Positions 38,060 through 49,805 of a stretch of 64,000 bases of DNA are shown piece after piece. The position numbers and the translations under genes are program-made. Source of the DNA: Pseudomonas chlororaphis (GTDB lineage: Bacteria > Pseudomonadota > Gammaproteobacteria > Pseudomonadales > Pseudomonadaceae); contig NZ_JSFK01000001.1 of assembly GCF_000783395.1 (NCBI RefSeq), positions 124,001 through 188,000 on the forward strand. The letters run 5' to 3'. The notes under the pieces were generated by a model. It searched no databases and had not been told where the DNA came from. It worked only from the letters and a program-made list of their open reading frames with translations. The number at the start of each line of letters is the position of its first letter. The first letter of the stretch is position 1.

Positions 38060-38347
38060 TTAGTCGATGACTTTCGGAACCAGATACAGGCCGTTTTCGA
38101 CCGCTGGTGCGATGGACTGGTAGGCCTCGCGGTGATTGGTTTCGGTCACAACGTCGGCGCGCAGGCGCTGACTGGCTTCCAGCGGGTGGGCCAGAGGCTC
38201 GATTCCGTCGGTATTAACAGCCTGCATTTCGTCGACCAGACCGAGAATGCTGTTGAGGGCGGAAGTAATGTGTGGAAGATCGGCATCATTGAGGCCAAGG
38301 CAGGCCAGATGAGCGATTTTTTCCACGTCGGAGCGTTCTAGCGCCAT
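38060..38347 (-). CDS. gatC: Aspartyl/glutamyl-tRNA amidotransferase subunit C
   Basis: A 95-aa Gat[21 protein letters not shown]-terminus and the central [19 protein letters not shown]. It is the belt subunit that holds GatA and GatB together. AGGAGA lies upstream of ATG 38347. It is divergent from mreB across a 211-bp gap that must hold both promoters. Confidence 0.96.
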   Translation of the reverse strand: MALERSDVEKIAHLACLGLNDADLPHITSALNSILGLVDEMQAVNTDGIEPLAHPLEASQRLRADVVTETNHREAYQSIAPAVENGLYLVPKVID

Positions 38348-38546
38348 CGGGATTCTCCTGTGGAAAACAGAACGGACGGCGTCCGTGTGTTAGATTGTCG
38401 GAACACTACCGCACTTCTACGGTCATAAGGCCGCGATTGTGGGGCTTGGTGCACAGAAAAGCGGCCAATTTAACATATTGGCGCCTTGCCCAAAATCCCT
38501 GTCGTTGTTAGAGTTTGCCGCACTTTTTTACCCACGCGTTGCCTAG

Positions 38547-39596
<1,050 letters not shown>

Positions 39597-39626
39597 GTCG
39601 CCGGGTGCAATACGTGGGTGAGCGCG

Positions 39627-39652
39627 CAGGCAGCACTTTGCAGTGCTGCCTG
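39627..39652 (+). terminator. Hairpin between mreB and mreC
   Basis: A perfect 11-bp stem CAGGCAGCACT / AGTGCTGCCTG with a TTGC loop, followed by TTGGCGTTTATCTT. It looks like a partial terminator or attenuator that reduces transcription into mreCD. Confidence 0.7.
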
Positions 39653-39737
39653 TTGGCGTTTATCTTCTGTCAGTCTTCATCCAGGCCGGTTTGATGCCGT
39701 ATGAATAAACAGAACATTTGCCTGGGAGGAGCGGCTT

Positions 39738-40865
39738 ATTAAACCGCTTTTCGCCAAAGGCCCTTCGTTGGGTGTGCGCCTGTTGGTGCTGGCCGTGCTG
39801 TCGGTCGCGCTGATGGTGGTCGATGCCCGCTTCGATCTGCTCAAGCCCGCGCGCAAACAAGCGTCGCTGGTGTTGATGGACGCCTACTGGATTACCGACC
39901 TGCCCGGACGGCTGTGGGAAGGGATTGCCAGTCAGTTCGGCAGTCGCACCGAACTGGTCGCCGAAAACGAAAAACTCAAGACCGAAAACCTGCTGTATCA
40001 GGGGCGCATGCAAAAGCTTGCCGCACTGACCGAGCAGAACGTTCGGCTGCGCGAGTTGCTCAATTCCTCTGCGCTGGTCAATGAGAAGGTCGAAGTGGCC
40101 GAGTTGATCGGCATGGACCCCAACCCCTTCACTCATCGCATCATCATCAATAAAGGTGAGCGCGACGGCGTGGTACTGGGGCAGCCGGTGCTCGATGCAC
40201 GCGGCCTGATGGGGCAAGTGGTCGAGTTGATGCCTTACACTTCCCGTGTATTGTTGTTGACCGACACCACCCACAGCATTCCTGTACAGGTGAACCGTAA
40301 CGGTCTGCGCGCGATTGCCAGCGGCACCGGTAACCCGGAGCGTCTGGAACTGCGTCACGTTGCCGACACGGCTGATATCAAAGAAGGCGACCTGCTGGTC
40401 AGCTCCGGTCTTGGCCAGCGTTTCCCGGCCGGTTATCCGGTGGCCACGGTGAAGGAAGTGATCCACGATTCCGGCCAGCCGTTCGCGATCGTTAGAGCGG
40501 TACCGACTGCCGCGCTCAACCGTAGCCGCTACCTGTTGCTGGTGTTCAGTGACAATCGCACCGCCGAAGAACGCGCCAACGATGCGGCGATAGCTCAGGA
40601 ACATCTCGACGCACATGGCGGCGGCCCGATGCAGCCGGTCAACGTTTCGCGACCGCTGGTCATGCCGGCGCCGGCTGCAACGCCAACTGCCGAGCAGACA
40701 CCTGCCGCTGCAGTGCCCGCCGCGCCGCCGGTCAAACCGGGTGCGAGCAAGCCGCCAGCAACTGCTCCGGCGGCGACCAAGCCTCCGGCCTCTGCACCAG
40801 CCACCGGCAAACCACCCGCCAAGCCGCCTGCTACGGCGCCGGCCACAACCGGGAGACAAGAATAA
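39738..40865 (+). CDS. mreC: Rod shape-determining protein MreC with probable AUU start
   Basis: A 375-aa bitopic periplasmic protein: short cytoplasmic KPLFAKGPSLG, one helix (VRLLVLAVLSVALMVV), a coiled coil, the two beta-barrel MreC domain, and a Pro/Ala/Thr/Lys-rich C-terminal tail from about 290. It organises the MreB-PBP2-RodA elongasome. No ATG, GTG or TTG is at the expected place. The frame reads ATT-AAA-CCG at 39738, GGAGG is 8 nt upstream, and the residue aligns with Met1 of E. coli MreC (MKPIFSRGPSL). A TTG at 39768 is the alternative and would remove ten conserved residues. Confidence 0.88.
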   Translation: MKPLFAKGPSLGVRLLVLAVLSVALMVVDARFDLLKPARKQASLVLMDAYWITDLPGRLWEGIASQFGSRTELVAENEKLKTENLLYQGRMQKLAALTEQNVRLRELLNSSALVNEKVEVAELIGMDPNPFTHRIIINKGERDGVVLGQPVLDARGLMGQVVELMPYTSRVLLLTDTTHSIPVQVNRNGLRAIASGTGNPERLELRHVADTADIKEGDLLVSSGLGQRFPAGYPVATVKEVIHDSGQPFAIVRAVPTAALNRSRYLLLVFSDNRTAEERANDAAIAQEHLDAHGGGPMQPVNVSRPLVMPAPAATPTAEQTPAAAVPAAPPVKPGASKPPATAPAATKPPASAPATGKPPAKPPATAPATTGRQE

Positions 40866-41356
40866 TGGTCGGAGCTACCGCATCGCGGAATGGCTGGATC
40901 GTCTGGCTGACCTTCATCGTCGGCTTGTTGCTCAGCGTGTCACCGTTGCCGCAATTCATGGAAATCCTGCGTCCCCTGTGGCTCGCCTTGTTGCTCGCAT
41001 TCTGGGCTTTGTACATGCCGCACACCGTCGGCATGGTCACGGCGTTCTGTCTGGGGCTGGCCGAGGACGTGCTCAAAGGTGATCTGTTCGGGCAGAACGC
41101 GCTGATCCTCACGTTGATCACTTTCCTCGTGCTGTCATTGCAACAGCGCCTGCGCATGTTTCCAATGTGGCAGCAGTGCCTGGTAATCCTGGTGATCTTC
41201 GGCCTCGCGCAACTCGCGCAGCTATGGCTCAGTGCCTTGACTGGCAACCGTCAGCCCACACTGGCGTTGGTCCTGCCGGCACTGGTCAGCGCCTTGCTCT
41301 GGCCGTGGATCAGTTTCGCCCTACGCGGATTGCGCCGACGCTACAAAATCAATTGA
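40865..41356 (+). CDS. mreD: Rod shape-determining protein MreD
   Basis: A 163-aa inner-membrane protein with about five helices and the MreD motif [16 protein letters not shown]. It completes the MreBCD core. The ATG overlaps the mreC stop by one base (TAATG), so translation is coupled. Confidence 0.94.
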   Translation: MVGATASRNGWIVWLTFIVGLLLSVSPLPQFMEILRPLWLALLLAFWALYMPHTVGMVTAFCLGLAEDVLKGDLFGQNALILTLITFLVLSLQQRLRMFPMWQQCLVILVIFGLAQLAQLWLSALTGNRQPTLALVLPALVSALLWPWISFALRGLRRRYKIN

Positions 41357-41393
41357 GCCGGTGAAGCTGGGCACTGAACAGGGAGATGTTTTG

Positions 41394-41990
41394 ATGAAGC
41401 CGCTTTACCTCGCCTCCGGATCGCCGCGTCGCCGTGAATTGCTCTCGCAGATCGGCATTCCGTTCTCCGCCATCAGTGCGGATATCGACGAAACCCCATT
41501 ACCCGAAGAATCGCCCTCGGCCTATGTCGAACGGCTGGCGTGTGGCAAAGCCGAGGCCGGGCGTCGCACGCTCGTGTCCGCGCAGCCATTCTGCGTGCTG
41601 GGTGCCGATACCGCTGTGGTGCTGGACGGCAAAATTCTTGGCAAACCGGTGGACGAAGCCGATGCATGCGCCATGCTGATGATGTTGTCTGGCAAGGAGC
41701 ATGAAGTGCTGACCGCCATCGCCGTGCTCGAGGGCGAGCGCTGCGAGTCGCGGGTGGTGCGCAGTCTGGTGCGGTTCCGTCCGATCAGCGGTGAAGAAGC
41801 TGCTGCCTATTGGGCCAGCGGCGAGCCGCGGGACAAGGCCGGCGGTTATGGCATTCAAGGACTCGGTGCGGTGTTTGTCGCCGGGCTCAATGGCAGCTAT
41901 TCGGCGGTGGTCGGGCTGCCAGTTTGCGAAACCGCAGAACTGTTAGGCCATTTCGGCATACCCTGTTGGCAAAACCTGAACGCGCAATAA
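41394..41990 (+). CDS. maf: Maf-family nucleoside triphosphate pyrophosphatase (YhdE type)
   Basis: A 198-aa Maf protein with the N-terminal [10 protein letters not shown] motif, DETP and VLGADTAV (the catalytic Asp). The YhdE subgroup hydrolyses dTTP, UTP and modified nucleotides. ATG 41394 has GGGAGATG upstream; the frame runs back to 41361 but that part is not family-like. It lies between mreD and rng as in E. coli. Confidence 0.94.
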   Translation: MKPLYLASGSPRRRELLSQIGIPFSAISADIDETPLPEESPSAYVERLACGKAEAGRRTLVSAQPFCVLGADTAVVLDGKILGKPVDEADACAMLMMLSGKEHEVLTAIAVLEGERCESRVVRSLVRFRPISGEEAAAYWASGEPRDKAGGYGIQGLGAVFVAGLNGSYSAVVGLPVCETAELLGHFGIPCWQNLNAQ

Positions 41991-42048
41991 GCGTCGTACG
42001 AATCCAGATGCGGCCATTATCGTGAACACGCCTGAACGAGATCCTGCC

Positions 42049-43506
42049 ATGAGTGAAGAGATTCTGATCAACATCACGCCGATGGAGTCGCGCGTGGCGG
42101 TGGTCGAAAACGGTGTGCTGCAAGAAGTCCACGTTGAGCGCACGCAAAAACGCGGGATCGTCGGCAACATCTATAAAGGCAAGATCGTCCGGGTGCTGCC
42201 GGGTATGCAGGCGGCATTCGTCGACATCGGCCTGGACCGCGCGGCATTCATTCATGCTGCCGAAATTTCTCTGCGTGAAGGCCCAGCGGTGGAAAGCATC
42301 AGCGCGCTGGTGCACGAAGGCCAAAGCCTTGTCGTGCAAGTCACCAAGGATCCTATCGGTTCCAAAGGCGCGCGGTTGACCACGCAGCTGTCGATTCCGT
42401 CGCGCTATCTGGTGTACATGCCGCGCACCGCCCACGTTGGCATCTCGCTGAAAATCGAAGACGAAGCCGAGCGCGAACGCCTCAAGCAAGTGGTCAGCGA
42501 TTGCGTGGCCAAAGAGGGGATCAAGGAGGCCGGCGGTTTCATTCTGCGCACCGCCGCCGAAGGCGCTGGCGCCGATGAAATCCTCATGGACATCCGTTAC
42601 CTGCGGCGCCTGTGGGACCAGATCAACGAACAGATCAAAACCATCTCCGCGCCGAGCGTGATTTACGAAGACCTCGGTCTGGCGTTGCGTACGCTGCGTG
42701 ATCTGGTCAATCCGAAGATCGAGAAGATTCGTATCGATTCCCGGGAAACCTTTCAGAAAACTACGCAGTTCGTCGCCGAACTGATGCCGGAAATCGCCGA
42801 TCGTCTGGAGCATTACCCGGGTGAGCGGCCGATTTTCGACCTGTACGGCGTCGAAGACGAAATCCAGAAAGCTCTCGAGCGCAAGGTACCGCTGAAGTCC
42901 GGCGGTTATCTGGTGGTGGATCCGGCGGAAGCCATGACCACCATTGATGTGAACACTGGAGCCTTCGTCGGGCATCGCAATCTCGAAGAAACCATCTTCA
43001 AGACCAATCTCGAAGCGGCCACGGCGATTGCCCGGCAGATGCGCCTGCGCAATCTGGGCGGGATCATCATCATCGATTTTATCGACATGGAAGATGAAGA
43101 GCATCAGCGCCAAGTGCTGCGCACTCTGGAAAAACAGCTGGAGCGCGATCACGCCAAGACCAACATCATCGGCATCACCGAGTTGGGCCTGGTGCAGATG
43201 ACCCGCAAGCGTACCCGAGAAAGTCTCGAGCAAGTGCTGTGCGAACCGTGCAGCAGCTGCCAGGGCCGCGGCAAACTGAAAACCGCGGAAACCATCTGTT
43301 ACGAGATTTTTCGCGAGATCCTCCGTGAAGCGCGGGCCTATCAGGCCGAGGGTTACCGGGTACTGGCGAACCAGAAAGTGGTCGACCGCTTGCTCGACGA
43401 AGAATCCGGTAACGTCGCCGAGCTTGAAGGGTTTATCGGGCGCACCATACGCTTCCAGGTGGAAACCATGTATTCCCAGGAACAATATGACGTGGTGTTG
43501 CTCTGA
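42049..43506 (+). CDS. rng: Ribonuclease G
   Basis: A 485-aa endoribonuclease of the RNase E/G family: S1 domain (about 35-125), DNase I-like catalytic part with the metal-binding Asp in TTIDVNTGAFVG and IIIIDFIDM, and the zinc-link Cys pair CEPCSSCQGRG. It matures the 5' end of 16S rRNA. ATG 42049 gives the usual length; GTG 42022 is in frame but unlikely. Confidence 0.96.
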   Translation: MSEEILINITPMESRVAVVENGVLQEVHVERTQKRGIVGNIYKGKIVRVLPGMQAAFVDIGLDRAAFIHAAEISLREGPAVESISALVHEGQSLVVQVTKDPIGSKGARLTTQLSIPSRYLVYMPRTAHVGISLKIEDEAERERLKQVVSDCVAKEGIKEAGGFILRTAAEGAGADEILMDIRYLRRLWDQINEQIKTISAPSVIYEDLGLALRTLRDLVNPKIEKIRIDSRETFQKTTQFVAELMPEIADRLEHYPGERPIFDLYGVEDEIQKALERKVPLKSGGYLVVDPAEAMTTIDVNTGAFVGHRNLEETIFKTNLEAATAIARQMRLRNLGGIIIIDFIDMEDEEHQRQVLRTLEKQLERDHAKTNIIGITELGLVQMTRKRTRESLEQVLCEPCSSCQGRGKLKTAETICYEIFREILREARAYQAEGYRVLANQKVVDRLLDEESGNVAELEGFIGRTIRFQVETMYSQEQYDVVLL

Positions 43507-43581
43507 TCCCCTGCGTCACTTTTATTCCACCGCGGCTGGCCTCAGCTTTTCGCAGTATTTTTGCCATGGGAGCCATCTGAC

Positions 43582-46500
43582 ATGGAGCGTCTGACACGCA
43601 TTCTGGCCGCACTCACCCGTTGGGGGCTGGGCCTGTGCGCGTTGGTTCTGGTGTTGATGGCGTTATATGTCAGTCTCGGCCGCGAACTGACCCCGCTGGT
43701 GGCTGAATACCGCGCCGACATCGAAGACAAGGCCAGCGCCGCCCTTGGTATGCCCTTACAGATCGGCGAACTTGAAGGCAACTGGAGCGGTTTTGCGCCG
43801 ATCCTGCTGGCTCATGACGTTATGGTCGGGGCTGGTGCCAATGCGTTGCGTCTGGACCGCGTGCGAGCGGTGCCGGATCTCTGGGCCAGTCTGTTGGCTC
43901 GCGAAGTGCGCATTGCCCACCTTGAACTCAACGGCCTGAAAATCAGCCTCAAGGAAGCCGAGGACGGCACTTGGGCACTGGAAGGTCTGCCGGTGCAAGA
44001 CGATCAGCCGCTCGATCCGCAGCAACTGTTCAATCGCTCGCAGATGATTCAACAACTGTCGGTGCTCGACAGTCAGGTGACCTTGCAGCCGCAGGATCAC
44101 GCGCCGCTGACGCTCACCTATGTCGGCCTAAATCTGAAAACCGGCGCCAGCCGTCAGCGGCTCGATGCGCGTTTGACCTTGCCCGATGGCCAACCTGTTG
44201 CGTTGAGTCTGCGTACGCGAATTCGCCCGGAGCAATGGCAGGACAGTGTGGTGGACGGTTATGCCAGCCTGCCGCAAAGCGACTGGTCGAAGTGGCTGCC
44301 AGAGCGTCTTACCCAACAATGGAATTTTTCCGAGATCAAGGCCGGCGGCGAACTCTGGGTGAATTGGGCCAAGGGCACGCTGGAGAGTGCCGCGTTACGC
44401 TTGAATGCTCCGCAACTGACCGGCGCCTATGCCGATCGCAAGCCGATCCAGATCAATAATCTGGCGCTTAACGCCTACTACGAGAACACTGATGAGGGTG
44501 CGACCATTACCCTCGATTCACTGGCGATGAATTTCGGCGAAAACCGTTGGGAATCGCATGTACAGCTGAAACAGACACGCGCGACCGACAAGGTCGAAGA
44601 ACTCTGGCACTTGCAGGCGGATCGTCTCGATCTGACCCCGATCACTCCACTATTGAACGCCTTGGGGCCGCTGCCGCAGGGTTTCGCCACGGCCGTCGAT
44701 CATCTGAAGGTCACCGGTGGTCTGCGCAATGTGTTACTGGATTTTCGCCCCAACGCCACCGACGGCAACAAATTCAGTTTTGCCACCAATCTGGATAACG
44801 TCGGTTTCGACGCTTATCACGGCGCACCGGCGGCTCGAAACGTCAGCGGCAGCCTTAGCGGCAACCTCGACGGTGGCGAGTTGCGCATGGACAGCAAGGA
44901 TTTTGTCCTGCACCTGGATCCGATTTTCGCCAAGCCATGGCAGTACATTCAGGCCAACGCACGCCTGACCTGGAAGCTCGATAAAGACGGCTTCACCCTG
45001 ATCGCTCCATACCTGAAGGTGCTTGGCGAGGAGGGCAAGATTGCCGGCGATTTCCTGATTCGCCTGCATTTCGACCATAGCCAGGAAGATTACATGGACC
45101 TGCGCGTCGGTCTGGTCGAGGGCGATGGTCGCTATACGGCCAAATACCTGCCCGAAGTCTTGAGTCCGGCACTCGACGAGTGGCTGCGTACGGCAATCCT
45201 CAAAGGTGCGGTCGACCAGGGATTCTTCCAGTATCAGGGCTCGCTGAGCAAGAATGCCGGTGAGGCCGATCGCAGCATCAGTCTGTTCTTTAAGGTGCAC
45301 GACGCTGAACTGGCCTTTCAGCCAGGCTGGCCGCACGTGAGCAAGGTCAGTGGCGATGTGTTCATCGAAGACAGTGGCGTGCGGATCTGGGCTGACAAGG
45401 GCCAATTGCTCGACACTCAGATCAGCGATGTCTTCGTCAATATTCCTCACGTAGCGGCCGGGCAACACACGCACATGTATCTCGACGGCGGGTTTGCCGG
45501 CGGCCTCGGTGATGGCCTGAAAATTCTGCAGGACGCTCCGATCGGCACCGGTGAAACCTTCGCCGGTTGGGAGGGTGCGGGGGATTTGCAAGGCAAGCTC
45601 AAGCTCGATATCCCATTGGACAAGGGTGGCGACCAGCCGAAAATCCTCGTCGATTTCAAAACTGCCAATGCGCGGCTGAAGCTGGCTGAGCCGAAACTGG
45701 AGTTGACTCAGCTCAAAGGCGATTTCCGTTTTGACAGTGCCAAAGGGCTCAGCGGGCAGAACATCGCCGCACGCGCATTCGACAAACCGGTCAAGGCGCA
45801 GATTTTCGCCGATGGCAGCCCTGGCAAACTCAAGACCCGGGTCGCGGCATCCGGGCAGGTCGAGGTCAAGAAACTCACCGACTGGCTGGGCGTGACACAA
45901 CCATTGCCGGTCTCCGGGACCATTCCCTATCAATTTCAATTGAATCTGGACGGCGCCGACAGCCAGTTGATGGTCAGTTCCAGCATGAAAGGTGTCGCGG
46001 TGGACTTGCCCGCGCCGTTCGGCATGGCGGCGGATGTCGGGCGCGATACCGTGTTCCGCATGACCTTGCAGGGGCAGGAGCGGCGTTACTGGGTCAATTA
46101 CGACCAACTGGCCAATTTCACTTTTGCCGCGCCGCCGAGCAATTTTGCCGATGGCCGTGGCGAGTTGTTCCTCGGTGCCGGCGAAGCGGTGCTGCCGGGC
46201 GCCAAAGGCCTGCGGATTCGCGGGGTGCTCTCGGAACTGGACGTCGCGCCGTGGCAGGATCTGGTCGACAAGTACGCTGGACAGGATCCGGGCGGCAGCG
46301 CCAAGCAATTGCTCAACAGCGCTGATTTCAAGATCGGTAAGCTCACGGCATTCGGGACCACGCTGGATCAGGCGTCGGTTCAGGTCAATCGCAAGCCGGG
46401 CGCGTGGAATCTGACCCTCGACAGCCAGCAGGCCAAAGGCTCGGCGAGCCTGCCGGACGCCAAGGGCGTACCGATTGCGGTCAATCTGCAATACGTGAAA

Positions 46501-47388
46501 CTGCCGGCACCTGACCCGACGGTGCAGGCTGACGAGAATTCGCCGGACCCTTTGGTATCGGTCGACCCGACGAAAATTCCGGCACTGGATATCACCGTCA
46601 ATCAGCTGTTTCTGGGACCGGATCTGGTCGGCGGCTGGTCGTTGAAGGTACGGCCGACTGTCAAAGGTATCGCTCTGAACAACCTCGACATGGGCCTCAA
46701 AGGCATCCTGTTGCAGGGTAATGGCGGTTGGGAAGGCACGCCGGGTGCGACCAACAGCTGGTTCAAAGGACGCATTGGTGGCAAGAACCTCGCCGATGTC
46801 CTCAAGGGGTGGGGGTTTGCACCAAGCGTGACCAGCGAAGAATTTCACATGGACGTCGACGGGCGCTGGCCGGGCTCGCCGGCATGGCTGGCAACCAAGC
46901 GCTTCTCCGGCACGCTCGATGCGTCGCTGAACAAAGGCCAGTTTGTTGAGGTGGAGGGTGGCGCACAGGCGTTGCGAGTGTTTGGCCTGCTCAACTTCAA
47001 CTCTATCGGCCGGCGTTTGCGTCTGGACTTCTCTGATCTGTTCGGCAAAGGCTTGAGTTACGACCGGGTCAAGGGTCTGCTGGTGGCAAACAATGGTGTG
47101 TATGTCACCCGCGAGCCGATTCGCCTGACTGGCCCTTCGAGTAACCTTGAGCTGGACGGTACGCTGGATCTGGTCGGTGACAAGGTCGACGCCAAGCTGC
47201 TGGTGACGTTGCCGGTGACCAACAACCTGCCGATCGCCGCGCTGATCGTCGGCGCACCGGCGGTTGGTGGCGCGTTGTTCCTGATCGACAAGCTGATCGG
47301 TGACCGCGTGGCGCGCTTTGCCAGTGTGAAATACACCGTCAAAGGCCCATGGAAAGAGCCGAAAATCACCTTCGACAAGCCTTTTTGA
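43582..47388 (+). CDS. yhdP: YhdP, AsmA-like envelope lipid transport protein
   Basis: A 1268-aa protein with one N-terminal transmembrane helix (GLGLCALVLVLMALYV, about 14-30), a DUF3971 region and a C-terminal AsmA_2 domain, all built of repeated beta strands. YhdP is one of three AsmA-like proteins (with TamB and YdbH) that carry phospholipid to the outer membrane. ATG 43582 has GGGAG 9 nt upstream. It has the usual length (E. coli 1266) and no frameshift. Confidence 0.93.
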   Translation: MERLTRILAALTRWGLGLCALVLVLMALYVSLGRELTPLVAEYRADIEDKASAALGMPLQIGELEGNWSGFAPILLAHDVMVGAGANALRLDRVRAVPDLWASLLAREVRIAHLELNGLKISLKEAEDGTWALEGLPVQDDQPLDPQQLFNRSQMIQQLSVLDSQVTLQPQDHAPLTLTYVGLNLKTGASRQRLDARLTLPDGQPVALSLRTRIRPEQWQDSVVDGYASLPQSDWSKWLPERLTQQWNFSEIKAGGELWVNWAKGTLESAALRLNAPQLTGAYADRKPIQINNLALNAYYENTDEGATITLDSLAMNFGENRWESHVQLKQTRATDKVEELWHLQADRLDLTPITPLLNALGPLPQGFATAVDHLKVTGGLRNVLLDFRPNATDGNKFSFATNLDNVGFDAYHGAPAARNVSGSLSGNLDGGELRMDSKDFVLHLDPIFAKPWQYIQANARLTWKLDKDGFTLIAPYLKVLGEEGKIAGDFLIRLHFDHSQEDYMDLRVGLVEGDGRYTAKYLPEVLSPALDEWLRTAILKGAVDQGFFQYQGSLSKNAGEADRSISLFFKVHDAELAFQPGWPHVSKVSGDVFIEDSGVRIWADKGQLLDTQISDVFVNIPHVAAGQHTHMYLDGGFAGGLGDGLKILQDAPIGTGETFAGWEGAGDLQGKLKLDIPLDKGGDQPKILVDFKTANARLKLAEPKLELTQLKGDFRFDSAKGLSGQNIAARAFDKPVKAQIFADGSPGKLKTRVAASGQVEVKKLTDWLGVTQPLPVSGTIPYQFQLNLDGADSQLMVSSSMKGVAVDLPAPFGMAADVGRDTVFRMTLQGQERRYWVNYDQLANFTFAAPPSNFADGRGELFLGAGEAVLPGAKGLRIRGVLSELDVAPWQDLVDKYAGQDPGGSAKQLLNSADFKIGKLTAFGTTLDQASVQVNRKPGAWNLTLDSQQAKGSASLPDAKGVPIAVNLQYVKLPAPDPTVQADENSPDPLVSVDPTKIPALDITVNQLFLGPDLVGGWSLKVRPTVKGIALNNLDMGLKGILLQGNGGWEGTPGATNSWFKGRIGGKNLADVLKGWGFAPSVTSEEFHMDVDGRWPGSPAWLATKRFSGTLDASLNKGQFVEVEGGAQALRVFGLLNFNSIGRRLRLDFSDLFGKGLSYDRVKGLLVANNGVYVTREPIRLTGPSSNLELDGTLDLVGDKVDAKLLVTLPVTNNLPIAALIVGAPAVGGALFLIDKLIGDRVARFASVKYTVKGPWKEPKITFDKPF

Positions 47389-47446
47389 ACAGCCAGTCCC
47401 TGAACCGATGGAGTAGCATGGCCGCATACCTCTTGCGGAGTTCGCC

Positions 47447-48307
47447 ATGTCTTTAGCGGTGATTCAAATGGTCAGCCAGAGCGACGTGCTGGCCAATCTG
47501 GCTCAGGCCCGGCGCCTGCTCGAGCAGGCAGCGGCCGGTGGCGCGAAGCTGGCGGTGCTGCCGGAAAACTTCGCCGCCATGGGCCGTCGTGACATCGCTG
47601 ATATCGGCCGCGCCGAAGCATTGGGCGAAGGACCGATCCTGCCATGGTTGAAAGAGACCGCCCGCGACCTCAAGTTATGGATAGTGGCTGGCACCTTGCC
47701 GCTGCCGCCGGTGGATCAGCCGACGGCCAAGGCCAATGCCTGCTCGCTGCTGTTCGATGATCATGGCGAAATCGTTGCTCGCTATGACAAGTTGCATCTG
47801 TTCGATGTCGATGTGTCGGACAATCGCGGCCGTTACCGTGAATCCGATGACTATGCTTATGGCAGTGGCGTCGTGGTTGCCGATACGCCGGTGGGCCGAC
47901 TCGGTCTGAGCGTGTGTTACGACTTGCGCTTTCCCGAGCTGTACAGCGAATTGCGTGCCGCCGGTGCTGAATTGATTACCGCACCGTCGGCGTTTACTGC
48001 GGTGACCGGCGCAGCGCATTGGGATGTGCTGATTCGCGCGCGGGCCATCGAGACACAATGTTATGTGCTGGCCGCAGCGCAAGGCGGAACCCATCCGGGG
48101 CCGCGAGAAACCTTCGGCCATGCGGCGATTATCGACCCGTGGGGTCGCGTGCTGGCGAGTCAGGATCAAGGCGAAGCGGTGTTGCTTGCCGAGCGCGATA
48201 GCAATGAACAAGCGTCCATCAGGGCGCGAATGCCGGTGACGAGTCATCGGCGGTTTTTCTCGCAGGGCGCACAGCGGCCTGCTTCAGAACACGAATTTAA
48301 GGCGTAA
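47447..48307 (+). CDS. Carbon-nitrogen hydrolase (Nit1/deaminated glutathione amidase-like)
   Basis: A 286-aa nitrilase-superfamily enzyme with the Glu-Lys-Cys triad E40 (LPENF), K115 (YDKLHLFD) and C157 ([12 protein letters not shown]). The CYDLRFPEL motif and size fit the Nit1 subgroup, which repairs deaminated glutathione; that role is inferred. A GGAG upstream supports the start. It is followed by tldD after 4 bp. Confidence 0.88.
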   Translation: MSLAVIQMVSQSDVLANLAQARRLLEQAAAGGAKLAVLPENFAAMGRRDIADIGRAEALGEGPILPWLKETARDLKLWIVAGTLPLPPVDQPTAKANACSLLFDDHGEIVARYDKLHLFDVDVSDNRGRYRESDDYAYGSGVVVADTPVGRLGLSVCYDLRFPELYSELRAAGAELITAPSAFTAVTGAAHWDVLIRARAIETQCYVLAAAQGGTHPGPRETFGHAAIIDPWGRVLASQDQGEAVLLAERDSNEQASIRARMPVTSHRRFFSQGAQRPASEHEFKA

Positions 48308-48311
48308 ACCT

Positions 48312-49754
48312 ATGAGCGAGTTGTTGTCCTCAGTCAGTGATCACCTGTTGGCGCCCGGCGGCGTGACGATCGAGAGCCTGCAAAGCGTGCTCGGTGATCT
48401 GGCCGGACCCGGCATCGATGCCGCCGACCTGTATTTCCAGGGTCAGATATCCGAGTCCTGGGCGCTGGAAGACGGCATCGTCAAGGAAGGCAGCTTCAAC
48501 CTCGACCAGGGTGTTGGCGTGCGCGCGCAGTCCGGTGAGAAAACCGGTTTTGCCTACAGCAACGCGATCACCCTAGAGGCGCTCGGCGCAGCGGCCCGTG
48601 CCGCGCGTTCGATCTCCCGGGCCGGGCAGAACGGCACGGTGCAGGCGTTCACCACGCAGGATGTCGCGCAACTGTATGCGCCGGACAACCCGCTGGAAGT
48701 GCTGAGCCGCGCCGAGAAAGTCGAGCTGCTCAAACGCATCGACGTCGCCACCCGCGCGCTCGATCCGCGTATCCAGCAGGTCAGCGTGAGCATGGCCGGG
48801 GTTTGGGAGCGCATTCTGGTGGCGTCCACCGACGGCGGGCTGGCGGCGGATGTGCGCCCGCTGGTGCGCTTCAACGTCAGTGTGATCGTTGAGCAGAATG
48901 GCCGTCGCGAGCGCGGCGGGCATGGCGGCGGCGGGCGTACCGACTACCGTTATTTCCTCGCCGAAGACCGCGCCATGGGCTATGCCCGTGAGGCGCTGCG
49001 TCAGGCGCTGGTGAATCTGGAAGCGATCCCCGCGCCGGCCGGTACTCTGCCAGTGGTGTTGGGTTCGGGCTGGTCTGGCGTGCTGTTGCACGAAGCGGTC
49101 GGCCACGGTCTGGAAGGCGATTTCAACCGCAAGGGCAGTTCGGCCTACAGCGGTCGCATGGGGGAAATGGTTGCTTCCAAGCTGTGCACCATCGTCGATG
49201 ACGGCACCTTGAGCGGCCGTCGCGGTTCGCTGAGCGTCGACGACGAAGGCACGCCGACCGAGTGCACCACGCTGATCGAAAATGGCGTACTCAAAGGCTA
49301 CATGCAGGACAAGCTCAACGCGCGCCTGATGGGCGTGGCCCGCACCGGTAACGGGCGTCGTGAGTCCTATGCGCATCTGCCGATGCCGCGCATGACCAAC
49401 ACCTACATGCTCGGCGGCGAAAGTGATCCGGCGGAAATCATCGCCTCCGTGAAGAAGGGCATTTACTGTGCCAACCTCGGCGGCGGTCAGGTCGATATCA
49501 CCAGCGGCAAGTTCGTGTTCTCCACCAGCGAGGCGTACCTGATCGAAGACGGCAAGATCACCGCGCCAGTCAAAGGCGCGACGTTGATCGGCAACGGCCC
49601 CGAGGCGATGAGCCGGGTGTCGATGGTCGGTAACGATCTGGCGCTGGACAGCGGTGTGGGCACGTGCGGCAAGGATGGGCAATCGGTGCCGGTAGGCGTG
49701 GGTCAGCCGACGCTGAAAATCGATGCGATCACCGTGGGTGGCACGGGCGCATAA
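48312..49754 (+). CDS. tldD: Metalloprotease TldD
   Basis: A 480-aa subunit of the TldD/TldE zinc metalloprotease with the active-site HEAVGH at 260-265. With PmbA (TldE) it degrades unfolded peptides, matures microcin B17 and affects CcdA stability in E. coli. It follows the nitrilase-type gene closely. The partner is encoded at 50439 on the same strand. Confidence 0.95.
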   Translation: MSELLSSVSDHLLAPGGVTIESLQSVLGDLAGPGIDAADLYFQGQISESWALEDGIVKEGSFNLDQGVGVRAQSGEKTGFAYSNAITLEALGAAARAARSISRAGQNGTVQAFTTQDVAQLYAPDNPLEVLSRAEKVELLKRIDVATRALDPRIQQVSVSMAGVWERILVASTDGGLAADVRPLVRFNVSVIVEQNGRRERGGHGGGGRTDYRYFLAEDRAMGYAREALRQALVNLEAIPAPAGTLPVVLGSGWSGVLLHEAVGHGLEGDFNRKGSSAYSGRMGEMVASKLCTIVDDGTLSGRRGSLSVDDEGTPTECTTLIENGVLKGYMQDKLNARLMGVARTGNGRRESYAHLPMPRMTNTYMLGGESDPAEIIASVKKGIYCANLGGGQVDITSGKFVFSTSEAYLIEDGKITAPVKGATLIGNGPEAMSRVSMVGNDLALDSGVGTCGKDGQSVPVGVGQPTLKIDAITVGGTGA

Positions 49755-49805
49755 GAAGAGGTGGAGCTTCGGGTGGCGCGCAGGGCGGCCACCCGGTGGC
49801 GAATA

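Noticed and set aside
44734-47448. 904-codon open frame antisense to yhdP
   Set aside because: A long shadow ORF from GC-rich codon use; the plus strand encodes an intact YhdP and the antisense translation has no family features.
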